Assembly (NCBI GenBank): GCA_027069035.1
Contig: JALXFI010000106.1
Location: forward strand, 1-24,820
DNA length: 24,820 nt
Reading direction: 5' to 3'
Origin: a bacterium
Lineage (GTDB): Bacteria; Desulfobacterota; GWC2-55-46; S146-80; JALXFI01
The notes under the pieces were generated by a model that ran no database searches, was not told where the DNA came from, and saw only the letters and a program-made list of their open reading frames with translations. This document shows, one piece after another, positions 1-6,615 of the stretch; positions within the stretch are counted from its first letter, which is position 1; each line of letters starts with the position of its first letter. The translations under genes and the position numbers were made by a program.

Positions 1-893
1 GTCTCCATTACAGCAAGGCCGGCCCTTGCGGCAAGCGGATTCCCGCCAAAGGTAGATGCATGAGAGCCAGGCACAAAGGCCTCTGCAATATCCTCCTTAG
101 CAAGCATAGCGCCGATTGGAAGGCCTCCGCCAAGCCCTTTGGCAAGACTCATTATATCGGGCGTTATGCCAAAATGTTCATAGGCAAAGAGCTTTCCCGT
201 CCTGCCCATGCCGGTCTGCACCTCATCAAGGATCAAAAGCAAGCCACTCTCGTCACAAAGCGCCCTTACCTTTTTAAGATAATCTTCACCTGGGATGTTT
301 ACCCCGCCCTCTCCCTGTATGGGCTCGAGCATAACGGCGGCGGTCGATATATCTACGGCCTTTTTTAAAGCATCGATATCATTAAACGGCACATACTCAA
401 AACCCTCAAGCAGGGGCTCAAAACCGTGATGAAACCTCTCCTGCCCTGTGGCCGTAAGCGTTGCCATTGTCCTTCCGTGAAAGGAACCGTAAGCGGTTAT
501 AATCTTATACCTGCCGCTCTCCCCTCTGTTACTAAAATATTTTCTTGCAAGTTTTATCGCCGCCTCGTTTGCCTCCGCTCCCGAGTTGCAGAAAAACACC
601 TTATCCGCAAAGGACCTTTCACACAAGGCCTTTGCAAGTTTGGCCTGCGGCTCTATATGGTAGAGGTTCGATATATGGATAAGCCCTGCGGCCTGTTCCT
701 GCACGGCTTTAACCAGATCGGGATGAGAGTGCCCCAGGCCGCACACGGCAAGGCCGGAGACAAAATCAAGGTACTCCGCTCCATCGGCATCCCATAATCT
801 GCACCCTTTGCCCTTTACAAAAACAACCGGAAAACGGTTATACGTCTTTGCCACAAATCTCTCAGTGAGTTCAATAATATCTTTATTCTTCAA
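1..893 (-). CDS. argD: Acetylornithine aminotransferase, 3' end beyond the window
   Basis: PLP-dependent class III aminotransferase that converts N-acetylglutamate semialdehyde to N-acetylornithine in cytoplasmic arginine synthesis. Translating the minus strand from 893 gives an uninterrupted frame to the window edge. It contains the family landmarks FCNSGAEANEAAIKLAR, FHGRTMATL, EPIQGEGG and LILDEVQTGMGRTG, then the PLP-lysine region SLAKGLGGGLPIGA and STFGGNPLA. The C-terminal quarter is cut off by position 1. No ATG fits the N-terminus. A TTG at 893 (LKNKDIIELTERF) is the most likely start because an in-frame TAG lies eight codons upstream; the Shine-Dalgarno there is weak. It starts 21 bases after the argB stop, so the two are very probably co-transcribed. 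GabT/OAT-like paralogues are possible by domain, but the argB neighbour makes ArgD the natural call. Confidence 0.95.
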   Translation of the reverse strand, partial: MKNKDIIELTERFVAKTYNRFPVVFVKGKGCRLWDADGAEYLDFVSGLAVCGLGHSHPDLVKAVQEQAAGLIHISNLYHIEPQAKLAKALCERSFADKVFFCNSGAEANEAAIKLARKYFSNRGESGRYKIITAYGSFHGRTMATLTATGQERFHHGFEPLLEGFEYVPFNDIDALKKAVDISTAAVMLEPIQGEGGVNIPGEDYLKKVRALCDESGLLLILDEVQTGMGRTGKLFAYEHFGITPDIMSLAKGLGGGLPIGAMLAKEDIAEAFVPGSHASTFGGNPLAARAGLAVME

Positions 894-914
894 TCTATTT
901 ATTTTACTTAAAAT

Positions 915-1802
915 CTACTCGTCATGCATTATCTCCGTGCCGATCCCCGCGTCTGTAAAGACCTCAAGGAGCGCTGCGTGGGACAACCTGCCGTCTATTA
1001 TATGGGTCTTGCCCACGCCTTCTTTTAAGGCATCCATACAACATCTTACCTTTGGTATCATACCGCCCGATATAACGCCTTTTTCGATAAGCGCATCTAT
1101 ATCTTTAAGTTTAAGCGTAGGAATGAGTTTTCCCTCGCCGTCCATTATCCCTTTGACATCGGTAAGAAGTATGAGTTTTTCCGCCCTAATGGCCTGCGCA
1201 ACCCTGCCTGCGACCACATCGGCATTTATATTGTAAGTCTCTCCATCATCACCCACACCGACAGGCGCTATTACCGGTATAAAACGGTCTCTATCAAGTG
1301 AATTTACTATAGAAGGGTTTACGGAAACCACGTCCCCCGCCTTGCCAAGGTCGATGATCTCGGGAGGAAGGCCGTCTCTTTCCACCTTAACGGGATCGAG
1401 TTTTCTCCCCTTTATCAACCCGCCGTCTTTGCCGCTCAAACCCACCGCCTTGCCACCGAACCGGTTTATAAAACCTACTATCTCTTTATTCACCTTACCT
1501 GCAAGAACCATCTCCACTACATCCATCGTCTCTTCATCGGTAACACGTATTCCATCTACAAATCTCGAATCCTTGCCAAGTTTTTTAAGAAACTCTCCTA
1601 TCTTAGGCCCTCCGCCATGGACAACGACAGGATTAAGCCCTATGTACTTCATAAGGATAATATCCTTTGCAAAACTCTTCCTCAGCGCTTCATCAACCAT
1701 GGCGCTTCCACCGTACTTTACCACTATGGTCTTGCCGTAAAACTCCCTTATATAAGGAAGCGCCTCATGCAGTATCTTTATCTTTTCAATGTATTTTTTC
1801 AC
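915..1802 (-). CDS. argB: Acetylglutamate kinase
   Basis: Phosphorylates N-acetyl-L-glutamate with ATP, the second step of arginine synthesis. The 295-residue length is typical. Amino-acid-kinase landmarks are visible: VVKYGGSAM near residue 28 with the phosphate-binding lysine, VVVHGGGP near 60, and LLTDVKGI followed by GGMIPKV in the C-terminal half. The first 20 residues form an extra N-terminal helix before the kinase fold, and the C-terminus carries an HIIDGRL/GIGTEI segment; both are features of hexameric, arginine-feedback-inhibited enzymes, so feedback inhibition is inferred. The start is GTG at 1802 with a modest AGGG upstream. It follows hslU by 43 bases and precedes argD by 21, an order well known in Geobacter-like and related genomes. 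Confidence 0.97.
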   Translation of the reverse strand: MKKYIEKIKILHEALPYIREFYGKTIVVKYGGSAMVDEALRKSFAKDIILMKYIGLNPVVVHGGGPKIGEFLKKLGKDSRFVDGIRVTDEETMDVVEMVLAGKVNKEIVGFINRFGGKAVGLSGKDGGLIKGRKLDPVKVERDGLPPEIIDLGKAGDVVSVNPSIVNSLDRDRFIPVIAPVGVGDDGETYNINADVVAGRVAQAIRAEKLILLTDVKGIMDGEGKLIPTLKLKDIDALIEKGVISGGMIPKVRCCMDALKEGVGKTHIIDGRLSHAALLEVFTDAGIGTEIMHDE

Positions 1803-1845
1803 AAATCAACCCTGTTTTTAAGAAAAGATTAAGCAGTTGAAAGAC

Positions 1846-3222
1846 TTACAGTATATACCTGCTAAGGTCCTCATCTTCAACAAATGCCATAAGTTTATCT
1901 TTTACATAATCGGCGCTGATGGTAATCTTCTTTTTATCCAGATCAGGCGCATCAAAAGAGATGTCTTCAAGGAGCCGTTCCATTACGGTATGGAGCCTTC
2001 TTGCCCCTATATTCTCCGTCTTTTTATTTATCTCTGTAGCTATATGAGCTATCTCATCTATGGCATCATCGGAGAAGACTATATCTATACCTTCCGTTTT
2101 TAAAAGCGCCTTATATTGCTTTTTAAGAGAATTCTGAGGTTCGATAAGGATTCTGACAAAGTCTTCCTTTGTAAGCGAATTGAGCTCAACCCTTATGGGG
2201 AATCTGCCCTGAAATTCAGGGATCAGGTCGGATGGCTTTGACACATGAAATGCGCCGGATGCAATAAAGAGGATATGGTCTGTCTTCACCATTCCGTACT
2301 TGGTGTTTACAGTTGAACCCTCCACTATAGGGAGAAGGTCTCTTTGCACACCCTCTCTTGAGACATCCGGTCCATGCGCCGATTCTTTGCATGCAATCTT
2401 ATCCACTTCATCCAGAAAGACTATGCCCGAGTTTTCCACTCTCTCAATAGCCTTTTTGACCACCTTGTCCATATCAACAAGCCTCTGGGCCTCCTCCTGA
2501 ACAAGTACCTCATAGGCATCCTTAACCTTTAGGGTCTTCTTCTTGGTCTTCTTTGGAAAGAGATTGCTGAACATATCTTTCATATTGATATCCATCTCTT
2601 CAAGCCCTGCAGCAGAGAATATCTCGACCACAGGCCTTCTATGGTCGGCAACCTCTATCTCAACCTTCCGGTCATCAAGTTTTCCCTCTCTGAACATGGC
2701 CCTCAACTTCTCACGCGTATCCCTTTTATGGGTTTCCTCTTTCAACCCATCCGTTTCATGAGCATACCCTATAGTCTCAACAGCCGGCGACTGGGTTCTA
2801 ACCGGAGGTATCAGGAGGTCTAAAAGGCTCTCTTCAGCCAGTTCCCGCGCCTTTATCCTGACCTTCTCAGACTCCTCATCTTTAACTATCTTTACTGCAA
2901 GATCGGTAATATCCCTGATAATAGACTCCACATCCCTGCCCACATAGCCTACCTCCGTAAACTTGGATGCCTCAACCTTTATAAAAGGGGCATCGGAAAG
3001 TTTGGCAAGACGTCTCGAGATCTCCGTCTTTCCAACACCGGTAGGTCCTATCATGATAATATTCTTGGGGGCGATCTCATCACGGAGGGCATCCGATATT
3101 TGCTGCCTCCTCCAGCGGTTTCTAAGCGCAATGGCAACCGCCCTCTTTGCCTCCTTCTGACCTATTATATACTTGTCAAGTTCCGCTACAGTCTGCCTTG
3201 GTGTCAATGTCTTCATTTGCAT
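1846..3222 (-). CDS. hslU: ATP-dependent protease ATPase subunit HslU
   Basis: AAA+ unfoldase that feeds substrates to the HslV peptidase. The 458-residue frame is complete. It opens with TPRQTVAELDKYIIGQ, has Walker A GPTGVGKTE near residue 60, the conserved KVEASKFTEVGYVGRDVES pore region, a charged I-domain around 135-240, Walker B IVFLDEVDKIA, and the sensor/arginine segment IGARRLHTVMERLLE. The C-terminus EDLSRYIL is the tail that docks into HslV and activates it. The ATG at 3222 is supported by GAGGTG five bases upstream. Unusually, it is separated from hslV by 189 bases of repeat-rich sequence, and the hslV partner is frameshifted while HslU keeps all its functional parts. It could work with another peptidase copy elsewhere or be newly orphaned. 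Confidence 0.97.
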   Translation of the reverse strand: MQMKTLTPRQTVAELDKYIIGQKEAKRAVAIALRNRWRRQQISDALRDEIAPKNIIMIGPTGVGKTEISRRLAKLSDAPFIKVEASKFTEVGYVGRDVESIIRDITDLAVKIVKDEESEKVRIKARELAEESLLDLLIPPVRTQSPAVETIGYAHETDGLKEETHKRDTREKLRAMFREGKLDDRKVEIEVADHRRPVVEIFSAAGLEEMDINMKDMFSNLFPKKTKKKTLKVKDAYEVLVQEEAQRLVDMDKVVKKAIERVENSGIVFLDEVDKIACKESAHGPDVSREGVQRDLLPIVEGSTVNTKYGMVKTDHILFIASGAFHVSKPSDLIPEFQGRFPIRVELNSLTKEDFVRILIEPQNSLKKQYKALLKTEGIDIVFSDDAIDEIAHIATEINKKTENIGARRLHTVMERLLEDISFDAPDLDKKKITISADYVKDKLMAFVEDEDLSRYIL

Positions 3223-3267
3223 TAACTCACCTCTTTAGTTTATAGTATTTTACTCTTTTTTTCTTTC

Positions 3268-3300
3268 GGAGACAGCGCCCGCAATTATCCGTTTTTTTTC
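3268..3300 (+). repeat. Degenerate GGGACAGCG-type repeat copy
   Basis: The segment reads GGAGACAGCGCCCG, then ten unrelated bases, then CG followed by a T-run. It looks like the repeat at 13044 (AGGGACAGCGACCG followed by Ts) with a short insertion and substitutions. The match is weak on its own and is listed because two other repeat copies lie in the same hslU-hslV gap. Confidence 0.35.
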
Positions 3301-3328
3301 TATGTAAATATGTGTCCTTTACCAAAAA

Positions 3329-3363
3329 CAATTCGGTGACTTCAGTAAGTTCAGTGGTTAAAG
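3329..3363 (+). repeat. Dispersed 35-bp repeat, copy 1 (pair with 15501-15535)
   Basis: By direct base-by-base comparison this stretch matches 15501-15535 at 29 of 35 positions, without gaps and on the same strand. Both begin CAATTC and end GTGGTTAAAG. It is intergenic in both places (hslU-hslV gap here; upstream of the ABC transporter there) and contains no open frame, so it is a non-coding dispersed repeat of unknown function. Confidence 0.6.
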
Positions 3364-3389
3364 GTTTAAAAAAAACGTGCAACGCTCTT

Positions 3390-3413
3390 AAAATGGTCGC
3401 TGTCCCTATTTTT
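3390..3413 (-). repeat. GGGACAGCGACC dispersed repeat, copy A
   Basis: On the minus strand this reads AAAAATAGGGACAGCGACCA followed by Ts. The core matches the copies at 13044 and 22866 almost exactly. It overlaps the hslV stop codon (TAA at 3414-3412), so the repeat has inserted at, or contributes, the very 3' end of hslV. Confidence 0.75.
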
Positions 3414-3905
3414 AAAGCTCTTCAACGGCTATTGTGCTGTTTGTATAAATGCATATATCAGAAGCTATCTTCATAGCCTCTTCTACAATCTCCTTTGGAT
3501 CGAGTTTGGTATGTTTTAAAAGCGCCCTTGCAGCGGAAAGGGCATAAGGGCCGCCTGAGCCTATAGACGCTATGCCGTCTTCAGGTTCAATGACATCACC
3601 GCTGCCGGACAGAAGGAATGAGTGATTTTTATCCGCCACAAGAAGCATAGCCTCGAGCCTCCTCAAGACCTTATCCGTCCTCCAGTCCTTTGCAAGCTCT
3701 ACGGCTGATTTTGTAATATTGCCTGCGTGTTCCTTTAGTTTGTTTTCAAATTTTTCAAAGAGGGTAAAGGCATCGGCTGTAGAGCCTGCAAAACCTGCAA
3801 GCACCTTGCCTTCATAACGGTATTGCCAAGCGTGACCTGACCGTCGCCAGCCATGGCAACCTTCTTGTTGCGTCTTACCGATATTATAGTCGTGCCCCTG
3901 AACAT
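3412..3905 (-). pseudogene. hslV: HslV peptidase gene, frameshifted by an apparent ~34-bp deletion
   Basis: Threonine peptidase subunit of HslUV. The start ATG at 3905 has a good GGAGG and gives MFRGTTIISVRRN, with the catalytic threonine after the MFRG propeptide, then MAGDGQVTLGNTV. The family normally continues with about 11 residues (MKxxxRKVRRL in other HslV) and then YxxKVLAGFAGSTADAF. Here GNTV runs straight into the bases of YEGKVLAGF, but in another frame. From about 3814 the correct protein continues in the shifted frame to the stop at 3412 and ends IYTNSTIAVEEL. The sequence TATGAAGG (3816-3809) sits at the junction, and a family-like ancestor would have carried it at both ends of the missing piece, which points to deletion between short direct repeats. 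The downstream frame alone could start at GTG 3804 but lacks the catalytic threonine. A sequencing or assembly artefact is the alternative. Confidence 0.85.
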
Positions 3906-3934
3906 CAAACCTCCGTCATTAAAATACCTAAGCC

Positions 3935-4849
3935 CTAAACCTTCTCCTTTGCCCTTGGATGTGTCTTGTCATAAACCTCAAGCAGTTTATCGACACTTAC
4001 GTTAGTATATCTCTGCGTAGTAGAAAGACTGCTGTGCCCCAGCAACTCCTGAATTGACCTTAAGTCCGCGCCTCCGTCAAGGAGGTGAGTCGCAAAACTG
4101 TGCCGCAATGAATGCGGCGTGGCGTCCTTTATCAGTCCTTTACCCCTTGAATACCTCTTAACAAGCCTTTCAATACTCCTCTTTGTAAGCCTGCCCCCGT
4201 TCCTGTTCAGGAAAAGTGCCCTGCTCTTAATCCTGCCGTTTCTTTGAAGCTTGTCCCTGCCGCTGAGAAGATAAGTTTCCAGTACGCTCAGGGCCTTATC
4301 CCCCACAGGGGCAATCCTGTCCTTTCGCCCCTTGCCAAGAACCCTTACAACACCCTGAGAAGTATCAATATCATCAATGTCCAGACCTTCAAGTTCCCCA
4401 ACCCTTATGCCTGAGGAGTAGAGCAGTTCCAATATAGCCCTGTCCCTTAATTCAATAGGTTTATCGCCTTGAGGCGCTTCGACAAGGGCAAAGACCTCAT
4501 CGACGGTAAGCGCCTTTGGCAAAGGTATCGACTGCTTGGGGTTGCTTATCAATTCAGACACATTCGACTCAAGGACGCCCTTTTTATGCATGTATCTGAA
4601 AAACGACCTTATTGAAGCAAGTTTCCTTGCAATGGTTGCCTTAGAGTTTTTCCTGTAAAGCTCGGCCACAAACAACCGAATATCATTGAGCCGGATATCT
4701 CCAACACAAAAAGCCGCTCTTTCACCATACAAGCCTGCAAGAAAAAGCCTAAAGGATTTAAGGTCACGCCCATACGCCTTAACGGTGTTTTCGGACGCGC
4801 CTTTTTCAAGCCGAAGATAATCTATAAAAGCTTGAATATATTGTTTCAT
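3935..4849 (-). CDS. xerC: Tyrosine recombinase XerC
   Basis: Site-specific recombinase that resolves chromosome dimers at dif with XerD. The 304-residue length is normal. The N-terminal SAM-like core-binding domain spans about residues 1-90 (YLRLEKGASENTVKAYGRDL) and the catalytic domain about 110-300. Catalytic residues are visible: Arg in SGIRVGEL, Lys in LGKGRKDR, the HSLRHSFATHLL box, GH in LLGHSSLSTTQ and the nucleophile Tyr in QRYTNVS. The neighbouring hslV-hslU order favours XerC over XerD, as in Bacillus codV-clpQ-clpY. The ATG at 4849 is preceded by GAAAG. hslV begins 29 bases downstream. The 97-base gap upstream is very A/T rich and contains TTGACT on the minus strand, but I found no convincing -10 for it. 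Confidence 0.95.
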   Translation of the reverse strand: MKQYIQAFIDYLRLEKGASENTVKAYGRDLKSFRLFLAGLYGERAAFCVGDIRLNDIRLFVAELYRKNSKATIARKLASIRSFFRYMHKKGVLESNVSELISNPKQSIPLPKALTVDEVFALVEAPQGDKPIELRDRAILELLYSSGIRVGELEGLDIDDIDTSQGVVRVLGKGRKDRIAPVGDKALSVLETYLLSGRDKLQRNGRIKSRALFLNRNGGRLTKRSIERLVKRYSRGKGLIKDATPHSLRHSFATHLLDGGADLRSIQELLGHSSLSTTQRYTNVSVDKLLEVYDKTHPRAKEKV

Positions 4850-4946
4850 CTTTCAGTTTATGCTTAATAGAATTTTTTAATCTAACACAAAATATTTTTT
4901 TCTGCAAACAAAACCAGTCAAAAAAAATATGGAAAGTTGCACTATT

Positions 4947-5765
4947 TCAGACAAATGGGTTATGTTCCCTCTCTTCCCCAACGGTTGTTGCAGGACCGTG
5001 TCCCGGAAGTATTACTGTGTCTCCAGGCAAAGAAAGAATCTTTCTGTTTACCGATTCAAGATGTTTACTATAAAGCGAGGATGGATTCGATCTCCCGATA
5101 GAACCTGCAAAAAGTGTGTCCCCAACAAAACATACCCCATTATACTTATAACAAAAGGATTCGGATGTATGTCCAGGGGTCTTGATACACTCAATAGCAG
5201 AGTTTCCGAACTCAAAGACATCCCCGTCTTTCAATATATGACCGGCGCTGGAATTAAAAGGAGATTTTCTCCCTGAATAAACTTGTGCGGGAAAAACTTC
5301 AAGAATCCTATCCAAACCGCCTGTGTGATCCGTATGAAAATGGGTGATATAAATGGATTTTAAAGAAAGTTTAAGTTTTTTTATTGTGCTTAAGATTGTT
5401 TCAGGATTCGATGCCGTATCAATCAATACAGCCCGGTTCGAAATCTTGTCAAAGAGTGTATAGGCCTTAACACCGTAACCTCCGAGATTACCATCGATAG
5501 TTATCACATAATCGTTCAGAAACTTGGGAAATACTTCGGGCTTCCATCTACCAAAGGCAATATCGGACAGCTTTCCGCCGTCAAGCCTCAAGGCATTGGA
5601 AAGCAGAGAAACGTCACCCGCATCAGGTATACACCCGCCGCTTTCAAGGCTTACAAGTCTATCTTCAGGTATGTTTGTGGATTTACTAAGGACATCATAT
5701 GATATGCCAAGCCCTACGCGTGCTTTTTCTATGATATCGCAAAAATCATCTTCCAAAAAACCCAT
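4947..5765 (-). CDS. XRE-type HTH / metallo-beta-lactamase-fold hydrolase fusion
   Basis: A 272-residue two-domain protein. Residues about 8-70 look like an XRE/Cro helix-turn-helix (ARVGLGISYDVLSKSTNIPE then RLVSLESG), with a short linker to about 90. The rest is a glyoxalase-II-like metallo-beta-lactamase domain: THFHTDHTGG gives the HxHxDH metal motif, TPGHTSES and FVGDTLF supply later His and Asp ligands, GSIGRS follows, and LPGHGPATTVGEE plus a C-terminal HNPF match thiolester-hydrolase relatives. All metal ligands seem present, so it is probably a hydrolase. Whether the HTH binds DNA or only promotes folding is unknown. It lies 33 bases after a small GspE_N-like gene and probably shares its promoter at 6129-6156. 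The substrate cannot be named. Confidence 0.85.
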   Translation of the reverse strand: MGFLEDDFCDIIEKARVGLGISYDVLSKSTNIPEDRLVSLESGGCIPDAGDVSLLSNALRLDGGKLSDIAFGRWKPEVFPKFLNDYVITIDGNLGGYGVKAYTLFDKISNRAVLIDTASNPETILSTIKKLKLSLKSIYITHFHTDHTGGLDRILEVFPAQVYSGRKSPFNSSAGHILKDGDVFEFGNSAIECIKTPGHTSESFCYKYNGVCFVGDTLFAGSIGRSNPSSLYSKHLESVNRKILSLPGDTVILPGHGPATTVGEEREHNPFV

Positions 5766-5798
5766 ACAAGATTATAAAAAAAGGATTAATCCATTTTT

Positions 5799-6035
5799 TT
5801 ACTGTTTAAAGATTTCGTTAAGCACATCTTCGACCTGAGAAGCATCCATGTATTTAAGATCTATAAGCACCTTTCCTATGAGTCTGTGTTTTCTGCCGTG
5901 GAGATCGTCCTCCAACTGGGACTTCATGGCTTCAATAAGTTTCTCTTCAGAGACATAACCTTTCTGCACCGCAATCTTTCCAAAACGAATACAGTATTTG
6001 TGTGTAATGGCAATCTTTTCTTCCTCTTCAATCAT
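5799..6035 (-). CDS. Small GspE_N/MshEN-like protein
   Basis: A short acidic protein, 78 residues from ATG 6035 (82 if GTG 6047 is used). The ATG is preferred because GGGGGTGG lies about eight bases before it and would overlap the GTG start. After an acidic leader (EEEEK) it has two helical units, RFGKIAVQKGYVSEEKLIEAM and LIGKVLIDLKYMDASQVEDVL. This is the pattern of N-terminal domains of type II secretion/type IV pilus ATPases (GspE_N, MshEN), where relatives bind cyclic di-GMP. Here the domain stands alone with no ATPase attached. A nucleotide-binding adaptor role is possible but only inferred. It is the first gene of a pair with the HTH-hydrolase fusion. Confidence 0.75.
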   Translation of the reverse strand: MIEEEEKIAITHKYCIRFGKIAVQKGYVSEEKLIEAMKSQLEDDLHGRKHRLIGKVLIDLKYMDASQVEDVLNEIFKQ

Positions 6036-6128
6036 AATATTTTCCACCCCCTTTTTTTCATTATCCCTTTAGACGCATGGAATTCAACCTGTCCGCCGCA
6101 AATCCTCTTCCCCGCTTATATCACAAAG

Positions 6129-6156
6129 ATTATATCCAATTTTGCTTTTTTTTCAA
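6129..6156 (-). promoter_or_regulatory. Sigma-70-type promoter for the 6035-4947 gene pair
   Basis: On the minus strand, -35 TTGAAA (6156-6151), a 16-base A/T-rich spacer and a perfect TATAAT -10 (6134-6129). It lies about 94 bases upstream of the ATG at 6035, pointing at it. One of the better promoter matches in the window. Confidence 0.6.
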
Positions 6157-6171
6157 CAATATATTTCTTCC

Positions 6172-6200
6172 CAAAAACCTATCTCTGTTTTTGGGTTCTT
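6172..6200 (+). repeat. Hairpin repeat CAAAAACCTA..GTTTTTGGGT, copy 1
   Basis: Contains CCCAAAAA (6170-6177) and TTTTTGGG (6188-6195), an 8-bp perfect stem with a 10-base loop. The 29 bases from CAAAAACCTA to GGGTTCTT match the minus strand of 8463-8490 except for two loop bases and one extra T, so this is a repeat and not just an A/T-rich hairpin. It lies in the divergent promoter region before the zinc-ribbon gene. Confidence 0.6.
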
Positions 6201-6245
6201 CAAACCTCTGGATTTCGTTTTGCTTCTTATGTTATATTAAACATG

Positions 6246-6274
6246 TTGTACTTGAGAGTTCTTTTTACTGTAAT
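6246..6274 (+). promoter_or_regulatory. Weak candidate promoter for the zinc-ribbon gene
   Basis: TTGTAC (6246-6251), a 17-base spacer and TGTAAT (6269-6274), 50 bases before the ATG at 6325. The -10 is close to consensus but the -35 keeps only TTG. Confidence 0.3.
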
Positions 6275-6324
6275 AAATCGGCAAATATTCAGTCAAACTT
6301 ATATAGAATACACAGGAGGTTTTT

Positions 6325-6609
6325 ATGAGTGAATGTTCAAGTTGCGGAAATGGAACAGGCGGGCCGTTCTCAGAGGGCCGTGAACTCGTTGAATTCGTAT
6401 CAAAGGCACACGGTGGCGCTGTAGCAACCGCCCCGATCCCTAATGGCGGACTCAAGACCCATTGTCATGGGTGCGGAGCCAAATTTACGCTTAAGACCTT
6501 TGTTGGAAAGTGCCCTGAGTGCGGCGGTGTTCATGCCGTCTCACCTCCACGCAGTGATGATCCGTCAAATATTCAATTCGCGGGCAAAGATTACAGTTCT
6601 CCTGAATAA
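6325..6609 (+). CDS. Small CxxC zinc-ribbon protein of unknown function
   Basis: A 94-residue protein with a strong AGGAGG before ATG 6325. It has three cysteine pairs: CSSC at residues 4-7, CHGCGAKFTL near 47 and CPECGGVHAVSPPR near 63. The last two form a typical zinc-ribbon (treble-clef-like) knuckle pair. The N-terminal half is glycine-rich and has no membrane segment or signal peptide. The C-terminus is polar (NIQFAGKDYSSPE). It stands alone on the plus strand between two minus-strand genes and ends only six bases before the stop of the receiver-PilZ gene, so the two converge. I do not recognise a named family. Metal binding or a redox/regulatory role are the plausible possibilities. Confidence 0.8.
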   Translation: MSECSSCGNGTGGPFSEGRELVEFVSKAHGGAVATAPIPNGGLKTHCHGCGAKFTLKTFVGKCPECGGVHAVSPPRSDDPSNIQFAGKDYSSPE

Positions 6610-6615
6610 GGACAT

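Noticed and set aside
808..1236. 142-codon frame antisense to argB
   Set aside because: Serine/leucine/proline-rich shadow of argB with no motif and no ribosome-binding site; the same applies to the 127-codon frame opposite rnc and the 175-codon frame opposite era.
3804..3905. Programmed ribosomal frameshifting in hslV
   Set aside because: About 11 core residues are missing as well as the frame, and there is no slippery heptamer at the junction, so a deletion explains it better.
5060..5110. tRNA-like GATTCGATCTCCCG segment
   Set aside because: It lies within the metallo-beta-lactamase coding frame and no matching acceptor stem or anticodon arm can be drawn; no tRNA was found anywhere else either.
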